Source: Ignavibacterium sp.
Lineage (GTDB): Bacteria > Bacteroidota > Ignavibacteria > Ignavibacteriales > Ignavibacteriaceae
Length of the DNA: 39,709 nt
Assembly (NCBI GenBank): GCA_025056745.1
Contig: JANWVQ010000059.1
Coordinates: 1 to 39,709 of the forward strand
Direction of reading: 5' to 3'
Both the position numbers and the translations under genes were made by a program. Within the stretch, counting starts at the first letter, position 1. Each line of letters starts with the position of its first letter. The notes beneath the pieces were generated by a model. That model did not search any database. It worked only from the letters and a program-made list of their open reading frames with translations, and had not been told where the DNA came from. This document shows positions 16,802 to 25,061 of this stretch, in pieces.

Positions 16802-18684
16802 TCGAAAGAAAATATGGCTTAAGAGTTAATTTTCTACTCCTTCTAATAGGCGGATTAGTAATGCTAATTGCCTCTGCACTAATATTTTTACTAATAATAA
16901 GAGGAATATTCGGTGTTTTTGAAGTCAATGATATAATCCCTAAAAACTTTTTTGGATTATTTGGTAAACCGAAGCCTCAAGTAGCAATATTGCATTCTAA
17001 ATACACACAAAATATGTTACCAAAAGGGAATACTTGGATTTTAGATAATATTAACACTTGGAAAAAATATTTGAGCAATATTAATCTCTCAGCTGATGTA
17101 ATTGGTGATGAAGATATTGAAATGGGAAAACATTTCGATTATAAATTATTAATTCTTCCTGGCTCAAAATCTTTAAGTGAAAAAGAAATTATTCAAATTA
17201 AAAAATATTTAGAAAAAGGTGGTGCTGTCTTTGCTACCAGTGGAACAGGATCATTTTCAGATGACGGAAAATGGAAAGGTTGGGATTTTATAAATGAAAC
17301 TTTTGGTATAAGATTTACAAGAGAATTAAGTAGAGACGAATCTTATCTAATCCATACTCTGAGAGGATCATTACCTTTAACAGCTGAAATTCCTGCTGGT
17401 TTCGCTCTTAAGGTAGCAACTTGGGATCGCCCTGTTGCGGTTGAAGTGCTTGATCCAAGAACTACTCAGGTAAGTTATTGGTTTAATATTAAAAAAGACA
17501 GGGGCCTTGTAAGACAAGAAATTAAAGAAACCGCTGGAATTGTCTATGGCACATTTGGGGATGGAAAATTTGTTTGGTACGGATTTGAAATAAATTCTAT
17601 CATTGGTGTAAATCAAGAGCATCTTTATTTTGAAAAACTTTTTAATAATAGTATAAATTGGTTACTTTCTTTGCCAGTATCTGTCCCTAAAATTTGGCAA
17701 TCTGATTTCAAAGCAGGGGCTATATTCTTAGTGACTTTGGATAATAAGTTAGATAATCTAGATAACTTAATTCCAATTATTCAGAAGAATAATATTCCGA
17801 TTACATTTTTAGTAGATCCTCAAATAGCCTTATCTGATAGTTCTAGAATCAAGAATATAGCTCAGTATGGTGAACTGGCAGCCATTGTTGATATAGGATA
17901 TATTAATTCTTGGGATGACACTGATAATAAGCTTTATAATCAAGATGAACAAACAAAGAAAATTAAAGAAGCAAAAGAAATTATTGAAAAAGTATCTGGT
18001 AAAAAGGTTTTTGGTATGATGCCAAAATTTGGACTTTTTGATCAGAATACAATTTTCGCTGCCATAAAAAACAATCTTAAATATTTAATTGCAGATTCGA
18101 TTTTAGATCGCTCTGTACCTAACATTGTAATAAAAGGGAAAGATAAAATTGTTGTTTTCAGTAGAACAGCGAGAGATGATTACGAAGTTATCAGAGATTA
18201 CGGCTTAGAGGAACCAGCTTTTCAATTTTATACATATCAGGAAGATATTGATCGCCTGCTTTTTGAAAGTGGGTTATTGGTCTTTAATTTTCACCCAGAA
18301 TATCAATTACAATCAAAAAATGTAAATGTAATAGAACAAATCCATAAAGATATTGAGAAAAAAAATTTTCAAATAAACTATGCTTCAGCTATTTCTAATT
18401 GGTATGATAGAAAAGAAATCGTTCAAGTAAAAGCTGAACAAAGAGGGAAATACAGAATCTCATTGAAGATTTCAAATCCCGGCGATAGAACTATAGAAAA
18501 TTATAAGGTTGATATTGATTTAAACAGAAAAGTAAAAAATGTATCATTAGGATCTGAAATTATTGGACTTAAACCAGTTAAATTTGAACATTCTGAAGGA
18601 AGTAACATAATCTATATTACTATTGACAAATTAAAACCAGGTGAATCAAGAGTTTATTTTTTAGATTATGAAGTTGTTTCATAA
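16792..18684 (+). CDS. Membrane-anchored protein with amidotransferase-like and degenerate NodB-deacetylase domains
   Basis: A 630-residue protein anchored by one N-terminal helix (about 14-40) with the bulk probably outside the inner membrane. The start is GTG at 16792, overlapping the previous gene by 10 bases; no in-frame ATG exists before the anchor. Residues about 62-290 resemble a class I amidotransferase/ThuA-like flavodoxin fold (LLILPGSKSLSEKEIIQIKK, then GGAVFATSGTG) without a visible Cys-His-Glu triad. Residues about 305-505 resemble a NodB polysaccharide deacetylase, but the metal ligands are mostly gone: the TFDDG motif is TLDNKLDN, the HxxxH motif is absent, and only D317 and H501 (FNFHPEYQ) recall the family. 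Residues 550-630 form an Ig-like beta domain. It follows the GT2 synthase, so binding or guiding the polymer is more likely than deacetylating it. Domain names are by eye. Confidence 0.7.
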   Translation: MEVVERKYGLRVNFLLLLIGGLVMLIASALIFLLIIRGIFGVFEVNDIIPKNFFGLFGKPKPQVAILHSKYTQNMLPKGNTWILDNINTWKKYLSNINLSADVIGDEDIEMGKHFDYKLLILPGSKSLSEKEIIQIKKYLEKGGAVFATSGTGSFSDDGKWKGWDFINETFGIRFTRELSRDESYLIHTLRGSLPLTAEIPAGFALKVATWDRPVAVEVLDPRTTQVSYWFNIKKDRGLVRQEIKETAGIVYGTFGDGKFVWYGFEINSIIGVNQEHLYFEKLFNNSINWLLSLPVSVPKIWQSDFKAGAIFLVTLDNKLDNLDNLIPIIQKNNIPITFLVDPQIALSDSSRIKNIAQYGELAAIVDIGYINSWDDTDNKLYNQDEQTKKIKEAKEIIEKVSGKKVFGMMPKFGLFDQNTIFAAIKNNLKYLIADSILDRSVPNIVIKGKDKIVVFSRTARDDYEVIRDYGLEEPAFQFYTYQEDIDRLLFESGLLVFNFHPEYQLQSKNVNVIEQIHKDIEKKNFQINYASAISNWYDRKEIVQVKAEQRGKYRISLKISNPGDRTIENYKVDIDLNRKVKNVSLGSEIIGLKPVKFEHSEGSNIIYITIDKLKPGESRVYFLDYEVVS

Positions 18685-18685
18685 A

Positions 18686-19669
18686 ATGGCAAACAAAATG
18701 AAATTTAATTTAAGAGATTTTTACTTATATCTAAGCTTATTTAGTTTAATATTATTTAGTTCGTGTGTAGAAAATGTTTCTGATGCAAATAATAACACAA
18801 ATGTAAATCCAACCTATAATTATAATTTACGAATTGAAAAATTAGGTGATGGTACTGCAGTAAATTTAAGTTGGAATCTTGCTAATGCTGTGGTCAGTAG
18901 TTTTGAGATTCATCGAAAAATTGGATTCAAAGGAACTTATTCACTCTATAAAACTGTCCCCGGAGATGTTAAAGCAATTGTCGATGTAAATCTTAATAAA
19001 GATTCAACTTATTATTATAAAATCAGAGGAATAAATCAAGGTGTTCCATTACCATTTAGTCAAGAAGTTAATTCTGACAACCTTTTTAGTAGTGGTGATT
19101 TAGAACCACCAACCAACTTAGTTGCAAATGCTCGTGGAACAAGATTAGTTATTTTGAACTGGCGTGATAATAGTACAAATGAAATCTTTTTTACTATCGA
19201 AAGAAAAAATGAATGGGGAGATTTTGTAAGAATTGCATCTGTGCTTAAAGATGTGACAACCTTCAGAGATACAACTTATGGATTATTTCCCGGAGGAACT
19301 TTTTCTTATAGAATAAAGGCTTTCAGTGGTAAAGATTCAGCTCACTCGAATATTGCAACAACTACTACTTATGCTTTTGATTTGCCAGCACCAAGTAATC
19401 TAAGGGGTAACTATGATCGTAATAGAAGAATAGTAAACTTAGAATGGGTTAATAATGATACCCAAGGTTTAATTAAATTCTTTGCAATTGAAAGGAGAGT
19501 TATCGATTCTTCTAATTATACCACTTTGAACACAATTCCGTTCAGTCAATTAACTTTCGTTGATTCTACCACTCAATTAAATAAAGTTTATTTTTATCGA
19601 GTCGCTGGGCTAAATAATAACAGACAATATTCTGAATATTCAAATGAAATTGCAATAAGCACGTATTAA
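18686..19669 (+). CDS. Lipoprotein with three fibronectin type III domains
   Basis: A 327-residue exported lipoprotein. Candidate starts are ATGs at 18668, 18686 and 18698; I prefer 18686, which follows the previous stop by one base (TAAAATG) and suggests translational coupling. The signal peptide ends at a lipobox (LILFSSC), so the protein should be lipid-anchored in the envelope. Three FN3 repeats follow: NLSWNLANAVVSSFEIHRK with YYYKIRGIN; PPTNLVANARGTRLVILNWR with FSYRIKAFSG; and PAPSNLRGNYDRNRRIVNLE with YFYRVAGLN. FN3 modules in bacterial surface proteins usually act as spacers or bind carbohydrates. There is no catalytic domain. Being inside the polysaccharide operon, it may bind or display the polymer at the surface; this is inference. 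Confidence 0.85.
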   Translation: MANKMKFNLRDFYLYLSLFSLILFSSCVENVSDANNNTNVNPTYNYNLRIEKLGDGTAVNLSWNLANAVVSSFEIHRKIGFKGTYSLYKTVPGDVKAIVDVNLNKDSTYYYKIRGINQGVPLPFSQEVNSDNLFSSGDLEPPTNLVANARGTRLVILNWRDNSTNEIFFTIERKNEWGDFVRIASVLKDVTTFRDTTYGLFPGGTFSYRIKAFSGKDSAHSNIATTTTYAFDLPAPSNLRGNYDRNRRIVNLEWVNNDTQGLIKFFAIERRVIDSSNYTTLNTIPFSQLTFVDSTTQLNKVYFYRVAGLNNNRQYSEYSNEIAISTY

Positions 19670-19675
19670 AATTTT

Positions 19676-22600
19676 ATGGCAGCATTATTTAATTCAAATA
19701 TTAACTGGGAAGCTCTGAAGATAATAGACAGTTTCAATTCTCCTACTGTAATAGTTGATAAAAAATTAAATCTGATCTACTTTAACAGAACTCTAAAAGA
19801 AATTCTTACTGAAGAACCAGGAGAAAATCTTCAAGATTTACTAAAACCTGAATTGATTTTGAAACTAGAGAGTTTCATTAAAAACTCAATCTATAAGAGT
19901 AAATCTTTGGTTGACGATCTTGTTGTACTACCAAAGAGTAAATATTCACAAAATTATTTTTCTCTTTTTATCTATCCATATCAAATTTCATCAAAGGAAT
20001 ATTTTATTCTATCATTTAAACCACCCTATGATGAATCAGAAAAGAACAGCCAAACCAGTCTAACTGAAATCAAATTCTTCAATGAAAATTTTGAGATTCA
20101 AAATTACCTTTCTCCTGAAATTCAAGATTTATTTGAAAGTGTTTCAGACATAATACCATTGTCTTTAGTAAATAAGAATAAAATAAAGCTTTTACTAGAT
20201 GAAAGAGATGAAATTATTTGGTTAAGAGATTCCACCGAAAAAATAATTTTAGCAAATAAAAGTTACTTAAAATCAGTTGGTATTAGTTCTGATGATACTC
20301 AGATATTAAGTGAGGACTATATTTTCTTCCCTTATCAAAAAGAGCTGCTAAAGAATTTAATGGATTATTCTAAAAATGTCAGAAAACCATTATTGGTTAA
20401 GGGAATTAAATACTCATTAAGTGAAGTTAAAGATTCATATTTGATGATTTATCCTGTTGCTGATAAGTTAGGGAAAAATTATGTCTTTTTCTTCATATTA
20501 CTCAAAGAACATTTCAATAATAAACCCATAGAAGATTCAATTCAATTGGATTATATCCAATTACCTATAATTAAAATTGATCAAAGCAAAAATATAATTT
20601 ATTCAAACAAGCATTTTCAAAATATCTTAAATCAACTTGCATTGAAGCAAGCAATAAATTTAAATGAATTGTTTAGTGAATCATTGATTGAAAAGGTTGA
20701 TGAAATTATAACATCAGAGTCATTTGATAAATTTGTGTATATTGACAAAACATTCTCAATTTCAATTATTGAGAAAAGTGATTTTGTCCTGAATCTTTCC
20801 AAAGATGAAAAAGGCTTTATTAATTTAATTTTCTATCCGATAAGCAAACACGAAGATCTAATGTTGCTCTTATCTCAAAGAGGAAAAACTTTAGATTACT
20901 ATATTCAAAACAGCCCTGAACCAATTTTCATATTTGAAAAAGAAACATTAAAGTTTTTAGAAATAAATAAACCAGCCTTAAATCTATACGGTTATAGCAG
21001 AGATGAGTTTCTAAAGCTTGACTTGACTGATCTATATTCTCCTGAAGATTTTCAATCTTTGATGGATTCAATAAAAAAATCAAAAGAACAAAAAATAACT
21101 CCTGTATTCAAACAAAAAACTAAATTTGGTAAAGATGTTTATGTTAGACTTAATTACAACGAATTTAAATACAATGGCTTGGATTCATTTCTAGTCAACA
21201 TAATAGATGTTACTGACAGATTATTACTCGAAAATGAAAATAAAGTTGTTAAAGATATTTTGTTAAATGTTTCTGATATAATTATCGAGACCGACAGTTT
21301 CGGTTTTATAAAATCCTGCAGTAAAAATGTATTTACTAAACTTGGTTATCAAGAAAAAGAACTAATTGATTTAACATTTACATCTCTTGTCCGTGATGAA
21401 GAAAGATCACTTGTTGCCTCAAAGCTCTTAAAGTCCAATATCAATCCATCAGAAGAGTTTTTCTTTTCGATAAAAAAAGCTGATGAAAATTTTGTAGATG
21501 CAAAAGTGAAATCAATCCCAATTAAAAATCCATTAGGTGAAGTAAATGCTTTCAAGCTACTGATTTCATTAGAGGAAAAATTGTCAGGAAAACAAGTTGA
21601 GATTAAAGAAATTATTAAAGAAGTAGTTGTAGAAAAACCAATAGAAGTACAACCCTCTCAAAGTAATCAAAATTTAATAAGCACTGAATTCCTTTCAGGC
21701 GTTTTTCACGAGATATTAACTCCATTAAATGTAATATTCGGATTCGCACAAGAGATAGTTGAGGGTGTTGAAAATCCTACTGCAGAGCAGAAAGAGGCAA
21801 TAGATATTATAAAACAGAATAGAGTTAAAATGTTGGACACTATGAATTCAGTGGTAGAATATTCTGAATTGATTTCAAAGAGTTCAGATTTGAATATCAA
21901 AGAATTACGTTTAGTAGATATTATAGATAGAATTGAAACTCAAGCAATAGATATTTCCAAAACATTTGGAATTGAATTTTCGTTAGGTAAGATATCAAGC
22001 TCACTCAAAATAAAAACAGACCCTGAAAAACTTGAGCGAGTTATAATTGGATTGGTAAAAATTATTTGCCGAATTGCTCAGGAAAAAAAGATTTATTTTT
22101 CTGCATATCAACTTGATAATGATTTGTGTTTAATCTCTATTTCGGATCAATATAATAACATATCACCTCAATTATCCAATTTACTTGATAAGCTATTTAA
22201 CTTAAATGTAGAACCGAGAGATTTAGCTGCTCCGCGATTAACAGTAAATATTATGAAATTTTTTATGAACTTATTAAAAATCAAGTTCTCAAATAAAATA
22301 GAAAAAGATGGAAAAACGTATGTTGGATTCATTATTCCAATGAACTTTTATGATGAGGAGAAATTAGAGAGTAAAGACTTTGAAAAAGAATTTAATGTTA
22401 AAGAAGAAATTAAGCCGCAATATGATTCAACTACTTTTGAAGATATTGAAAAGGAAGTAAAAATAGAGTCAAAGTCTGATGTTTATCTCGAAGAAGTCAA
22501 AGATTCAGAAAATAAAGAGCAAATTTCAGAACTTAGCAAAGTATCAAAAGAAGAACCTAAAAAGAAGATAGATTTATCAAATCTAACTTGTCTTTATATT

Positions 22601-22945
22601 GAAGATCAATTGGATTCTCAAGTATTATTTAAGGTTCAAATGAAAGAGCTCAAAGAAGTAGTTGTTGCTCCAAGTTTTGAAGAAGCTCTTCCTCATCTAG
22701 AAAGCCGTAAATTTGATTTTATAGTGATTGATATAAACCTCGAAGGTGAGTACAATGGGTTAGATGCTTTGAAATTAATTAGAAAAATTCCCGGTTATGA
22801 AAAGACCCCAATTTTTGCATCAACTGCTTACATTCTGCCAGGTAATAAAGAAAGATTTATTGCCGCTGGTTTTAATAGTTTCATAGATAAACCAATCTTT
22901 AAAGAAAGAATAATTAAATCTTTGTCTGAAATTTCAGTTAATTAA
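19676..22945 (+). CDS. Multi-PAS hybrid histidine kinase with degenerate ATPase domain and C-terminal receiver
   Basis: A 1089-residue cytoplasmic signalling protein with no transmembrane helix. About five PAS-like domains (roughly 11-118, 165-280, 290-390, 400-515, 520-632) lead to a short coiled coil and a HisKA-like segment with H678 in VFHEILTPLNVI. The HATPase region (about 775-890) has lost its nucleotide-binding boxes: the N box is DPEKLERVIIGLVKIICRI with no Asn, the G1 box is ISDQYNNIS and no GTGLGL box exists. An acidic linker (890-965) joins a receiver domain with a full active site: E976/D977, phosphoacceptor D1019 (FIVIDINL), T1050 and K1072. It probably cannot autophosphorylate and may serve as a phosphatase, scaffold or relay target. 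It begins 6 bases after the FN3 lipoprotein and closes the polysaccharide operon. Confidence 0.87.
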   Translation: MAALFNSNINWEALKIIDSFNSPTVIVDKKLNLIYFNRTLKEILTEEPGENLQDLLKPELILKLESFIKNSIYKSKSLVDDLVVLPKSKYSQNYFSLFIYPYQISSKEYFILSFKPPYDESEKNSQTSLTEIKFFNENFEIQNYLSPEIQDLFESVSDIIPLSLVNKNKIKLLLDERDEIIWLRDSTEKIILANKSYLKSVGISSDDTQILSEDYIFFPYQKELLKNLMDYSKNVRKPLLVKGIKYSLSEVKDSYLMIYPVADKLGKNYVFFFILLKEHFNNKPIEDSIQLDYIQLPIIKIDQSKNIIYSNKHFQNILNQLALKQAINLNELFSESLIEKVDEIITSESFDKFVYIDKTFSISIIEKSDFVLNLSKDEKGFINLIFYPISKHEDLMLLLSQRGKTLDYYIQNSPEPIFIFEKETLKFLEINKPALNLYGYSRDEFLKLDLTDLYSPEDFQSLMDSIKKSKEQKITPVFKQKTKFGKDVYVRLNYNEFKYNGLDSFLVNIIDVTDRLLLENENKVVKDILLNVSDIIIETDSFGFIKSCSKNVFTKLGYQEKELIDLTFTSLVRDEERSLVASKLLKSNINPSEEFFFSIKKADENFVDAKVKSIPIKNPLGEVNAFKLLISLEEKLSGKQVEIKEIIKEVVVEKPIEVQPSQSNQNLISTEFLSGVFHEILTPLNVIFGFAQEIVEGVENPTAEQKEAIDIIKQNRVKMLDTMNSVVEYSELISKSSDLNIKELRLVDIIDRIETQAIDISKTFGIEFSLGKISSSLKIKTDPEKLERVIIGLVKIICRIAQEKKIYFSAYQLDNDLCLISISDQYNNISPQLSNLLDKLFNLNVEPRDLAAPRLTVNIMKFFMNLLKIKFSNKIEKDGKTYVGFIIPMNFYDEEKLESKDFEKEFNVKEEIKPQYDSTTFEDIEKEVKIESKSDVYLEEVKDSENKEQISELSKVSKEEPKKKIDLSNLTCLYIEDQLDSQVLFKVQMKELKEVVVAPSFEEALPHLESRKFDFIVIDINLEGEYNGLDALKLIRKIPGYEKTPIFASTAYILPGNKERFIAAGFNSFIDKPIFKERIIKSLSEISVN

Positions 22946-22982
22946 GTCTACTCTAAGTCCTGATTTTCTCGTAAAATTTAAC

Positions 22983-23031
22983 TTGACTTTTATTAATGTG
23001 TAATTTAAGTTTACCATACAAATGTATGGTA
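22983..23031 (+). promoter_or_regulatory. Candidate lexA promoter with palindromic LexA operator
   Basis: A promoter-like pair, TTGACT (22983-22988) and TAAGTT (23006-23011) spaced by 17 bases, is followed at once by the palindrome TACCATACAAATGTATGGTA (23012-23031), with 9-bp perfect arms around AA. Such a palindrome over the expected transcription start, ahead of lexA, is where a self-repressing LexA would bind. The box differs from the E. coli and Bacillus boxes, as LexA boxes do between phyla. No second copy was noticed before dinB. Confidence 0.55.
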
Positions 23032-23035
23032 TTTT

Positions 23036-23093
23036 AGAGTAAGATTAAGAGTATGAGTAAGAGAAAGAAAATTCTTACTCTTAATCTTACTCT
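23036..23093 (+). repeat. 18-bp perfect hairpin in the lexA leader
   Basis: AGAGTAAGATTAAGAGTA (23036-23053) and TACTCTTAATCTTACTCT (23076-23093) are exact reverse complements with a 22-base loop. The arms are built of short repeated units (AGAGTA / TTACTC), and a TCTTTT stretch follows the right arm. It lies 21 bases before the lexA ATG and would be in the mRNA leader if the promoter above is right. It could be a leader structure, a weak terminator or a small palindromic repeat of the genome. Confidence 0.7.
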
Positions 23094-23114
23094 TACTCTT
23101 TTAGTGTTTTAACT

Positions 23115-23738
23115 ATGAAAAAAGAACTAACACAAATACAAAAGAAAATTCTGGATTTTCTGATTGATCAGAAAGTTTCTAAGGGAATTCCACCGACATT
23201 AGCAGAAATTGCATTGCATTTTGGATATAAAAATCGTGCGACTGTTCAGCAACATCTCAGAGCACTGGAGAAAAAAGGATTTATAAGAAAAAATCCGAAG
23301 CTTTCTCGTGCAATAGAAATTACGGTTGAAGATAAGTTTTTTATTCCAAGACCTGTGCTGGGTGAAGTTGCAGCCGGAAATCCATTAACAATTTATCCTG
23401 ACGCAATTGATACAGTTGAACTTCCAACAATTGCAAGAATGCCAAAAGATTCTTTTCTACTTCGTGTAAAAGGTGATAGCTTAAAAGACGCTTACATTTT
23501 CAGTGGTGATATTGTAATTGTTAATCCGAATCTTGAACCTAAAAACGGACAGATTGTTGTTGCTATTCTTGATGATGCTGCAGTTGTAAAAAGATTTTAT
23601 AAAAAGAAAAATGAAATTGAACTCGTTTCAGAAAATCCTGATTACAAACCAATTGTGATTGATAAAAAGTATCCATCATTCAAAATTGTTGGAATTGTTG
23701 TTGGCGTTTACAGAAGTATGGATAAGAAAGCAGTTTAA
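23115..23738 (+). CDS. lexA: LexA SOS repressor
   Basis: A 207-residue self-cleaving transcriptional repressor of the SOS response. Residues 1-70 form the winged helix-turn-helix (GIPPTLAEIALHFGYKNRATVQQHLRALEKKGFI in two pieces around the turn), and residues 78-207 the S24 peptidase domain. The cleavage site A87-G88 lies in GEVAAGNPL, and the catalytic pair is S122 (KGDSLKD) and K159 (AVVKRF), so RecA-stimulated self-cleavage should work. The usual GxSM is GDSL here, an ordinary variation. Length is typical for the family. The gene has its own promoter and palindrome candidate upstream and an unusual hairpin in its leader. It ends 9 bases before the convergent AbiEii gene, which marks an abrupt boundary to the toxin-antitoxin insert. 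Confidence 0.97.
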   Translation: MKKELTQIQKKILDFLIDQKVSKGIPPTLAEIALHFGYKNRATVQQHLRALEKKGFIRKNPKLSRAIEITVEDKFFIPRPVLGEVAAGNPLTIYPDAIDTVELPTIARMPKDSFLLRVKGDSLKDAYIFSGDIVIVNPNLEPKNGQIVVAILDDAAVVKRFYKKKNEIELVSENPDYKPIVIDKKYPSFKIVGIVVGVYRSMDKKAV

Positions 23739-23747
23739 GTATGAAAA

Positions 23748-24419
23748 CTATTTTAGGAGATTAATTTGTTTTGTTATTTCTTCTTTGAGAAGTTTGAACT
23801 TGTTTAAGGTATAATAGGTTCTGTCCTTTTCATCAAGTATAGAACCTAAAGTTACTTTGTAATCTTGTTCTTTGAAATTATTGATTATTTGAAGTGCTTT
23901 CTCAAGCTTTAGTTTGTCAGTGGGAAGATTGATGCCTCTCATCAGAAGAAACTCGATATCGAATGCATCACGAATTATTTTACGAGAAATCAAAGCTTCA
24001 AATTTATTTTTCATCATTTGTTCGAGAGTTAAAGCTTTAACCATAACCTGTTTTGTAGTGAATCGTGAAAAGGCAATTTTATATTCCCAATCAAAATTCG
24101 TTTGTTCTTTTCGGATTTCAATTTTAAGTGAACGGTTAACAGAAGATGATCTGAACTCGAACAAAATAGTATTTCTCTTATTCATTGAATCGGTTAGTTT
24201 ATAATTATCAGCTAAGGCTTTCCTGATGAGTTGAAAAATTTGTTTGTTGTCTGAAGAAGCATCTAACCAGAAGTCGAGATCAGTGGAATAACGATTGAGG
24301 TTATGGCATAATCGTAACATCGTTCCACCACCAAAGTAGAGAAATTCAAGCACTTTAATGCTGTTAAGTAATTCAAGAATTTCAATTTCAAGTACTTCTA
24401 AATTTTGTAGCGTTTGCAT
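23748..24419 (-). CDS. abiEii: AbiEii-type nucleotidyltransferase toxin
   Basis: A 223-residue toxin of the AbiEi/AbiEii type IV toxin-antitoxin family, known for phage abortive infection and for stabilizing mobile DNA. The nucleotidyltransferase motif is visible as FGGGTMLRL (29-37) followed by RYSTDLDF with the metal-binding pair D47 and D49. A later conserved element, NKFEALISRKIIRDAFD (138-154), holds the lysine and the RD-x-x-D residues seen in the family. Proteins of this fold transfer nucleotides to cellular targets such as tRNA; the target here is not known. It is a normal but rather short member. It starts inside the end of the antitoxin gene (22-base overlap), the usual antitoxin-first order, and stops 9 bases from lexA on the opposite strand. 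Confidence 0.9.
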   Translation of the reverse strand: MQTLQNLEVLEIEILELLNSIKVLEFLYFGGGTMLRLCHNLNRYSTDLDFWLDASSDNKQIFQLIRKALADNYKLTDSMNKRNTILFEFRSSSVNRSLKIEIRKEQTNFDWEYKIAFSRFTTKQVMVKALTLEQMMKNKFEALISRKIIRDAFDIEFLLMRGINLPTDKLKLEKALQIINNFKEQDYKVTLGSILDEKDRTYYTLNKFKLLKEEITKQINLLK

Positions 24420-24991
24420 AGCTTATTCCAAAATTTAATTGTAATGCGATTAGAATTTTCTAAGTAAAGATTAATCTGATTGACATTTAGTTTTTTGAAA
24501 TTTATTGCTTCAAAATCAAGACTATATTTACCAATTGAAGTTAGATAAATGGCATCGGCAAAAGCTTTTTCTGGTTCAGCTATAAAAAAATTATCTGTTC
24601 GGATAAATCCTGAATAAAAAGATTGCTTTACCTTGAGAAATCTAAATTCGATGTTTTTTATTATTAAATTTTTAGTTCGTTTGAGAGAAACTGATTCGAT
24701 AACACTTTGCGATTGTTGAGTCGTTATTCCATAATAACTTAACGCAGTCAAAAGTGAAATATATGAAGGGACTTCGATGAAGTTTGCAATCTGAAAAATT
24801 TCCGATTCTTTAAGTTCTTTGAATCTTGACTCGGTAAGATAAAAATTTCTTTTTATTCGGATTAATGAGCCAGACTTTGTATATCTGTTAGCAGTAACTT
24901 TTGCTGATTCTTTGTTTAATGAAAGCTCATTAGCAATATCATTAAGTGTCAGGAATAATTTTGTTGATTTATTTAATAAATTCAGTTTCAT
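24398..24991 (-). CDS. abiEi: AbiEi-type antitoxin and autorepressor
   Basis: A 197-residue antitoxin of the AbiEi family. The N-terminal part (about 10-60) is a winged helix-turn-helix (LTLNDIANELSLNKESAKVT, then a wing IRIKRNFYLTESRF), which binds promoter DNA. The C-terminal part (about 65-197) has the antitoxin core with YISLLTALSYYGI and EPEKAFADAIYL, both typical of AbiEi/abortive-infection antitoxins. In known systems AbiEi silences AbiEii without forming a stable complex and represses its own operon by binding inverted repeats. Here a long inverted repeat begins 4 bases before the start codon, which fits autoregulation. The gene overlaps the toxin gene by 22 bases. No strong ribosome site is visible. 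Confidence 0.87.
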   Translation of the reverse strand: MKLNLLNKSTKLFLTLNDIANELSLNKESAKVTANRYTKSGSLIRIKRNFYLTESRFKELKESEIFQIANFIEVPSYISLLTALSYYGITTQQSQSVIESVSLKRTKNLIIKNIEFRFLKVKQSFYSGFIRTDNFFIAEPEKAFADAIYLTSIGKYSLDFEAINFKKLNVNQINLYLENSNRITIKFWNKLCKRYKI

Positions 24992-24994
24992 TAC

Positions 24995-25038
24995 CTAAAT
25001 ATAGAAAGTTAACACTATTGTTAACTTAGTATATTTAG
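24995..25038. promoter_or_regulatory. 44-bp inverted repeat between abiEi and the DUF72-recQ operon (operator)
   Basis: Left arm 24995-25014 and right arm 25019-25038 pair at 18 of 20 positions around the spacer CTAT; the inner AAGTTAACA/TGTTAACTT and the outer CTAAATATA/TATATTTAG are perfect. It sits 4 bases before the abiEi start and 23 bases before the DUF72 start on the other strand. AbiEi antitoxins repress by binding inverted repeats, so this is the probable operator; it could control both directions. Confidence 0.75.
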
Positions 25039-25061
25039 CTTAAAATTACAATATTTACGTT

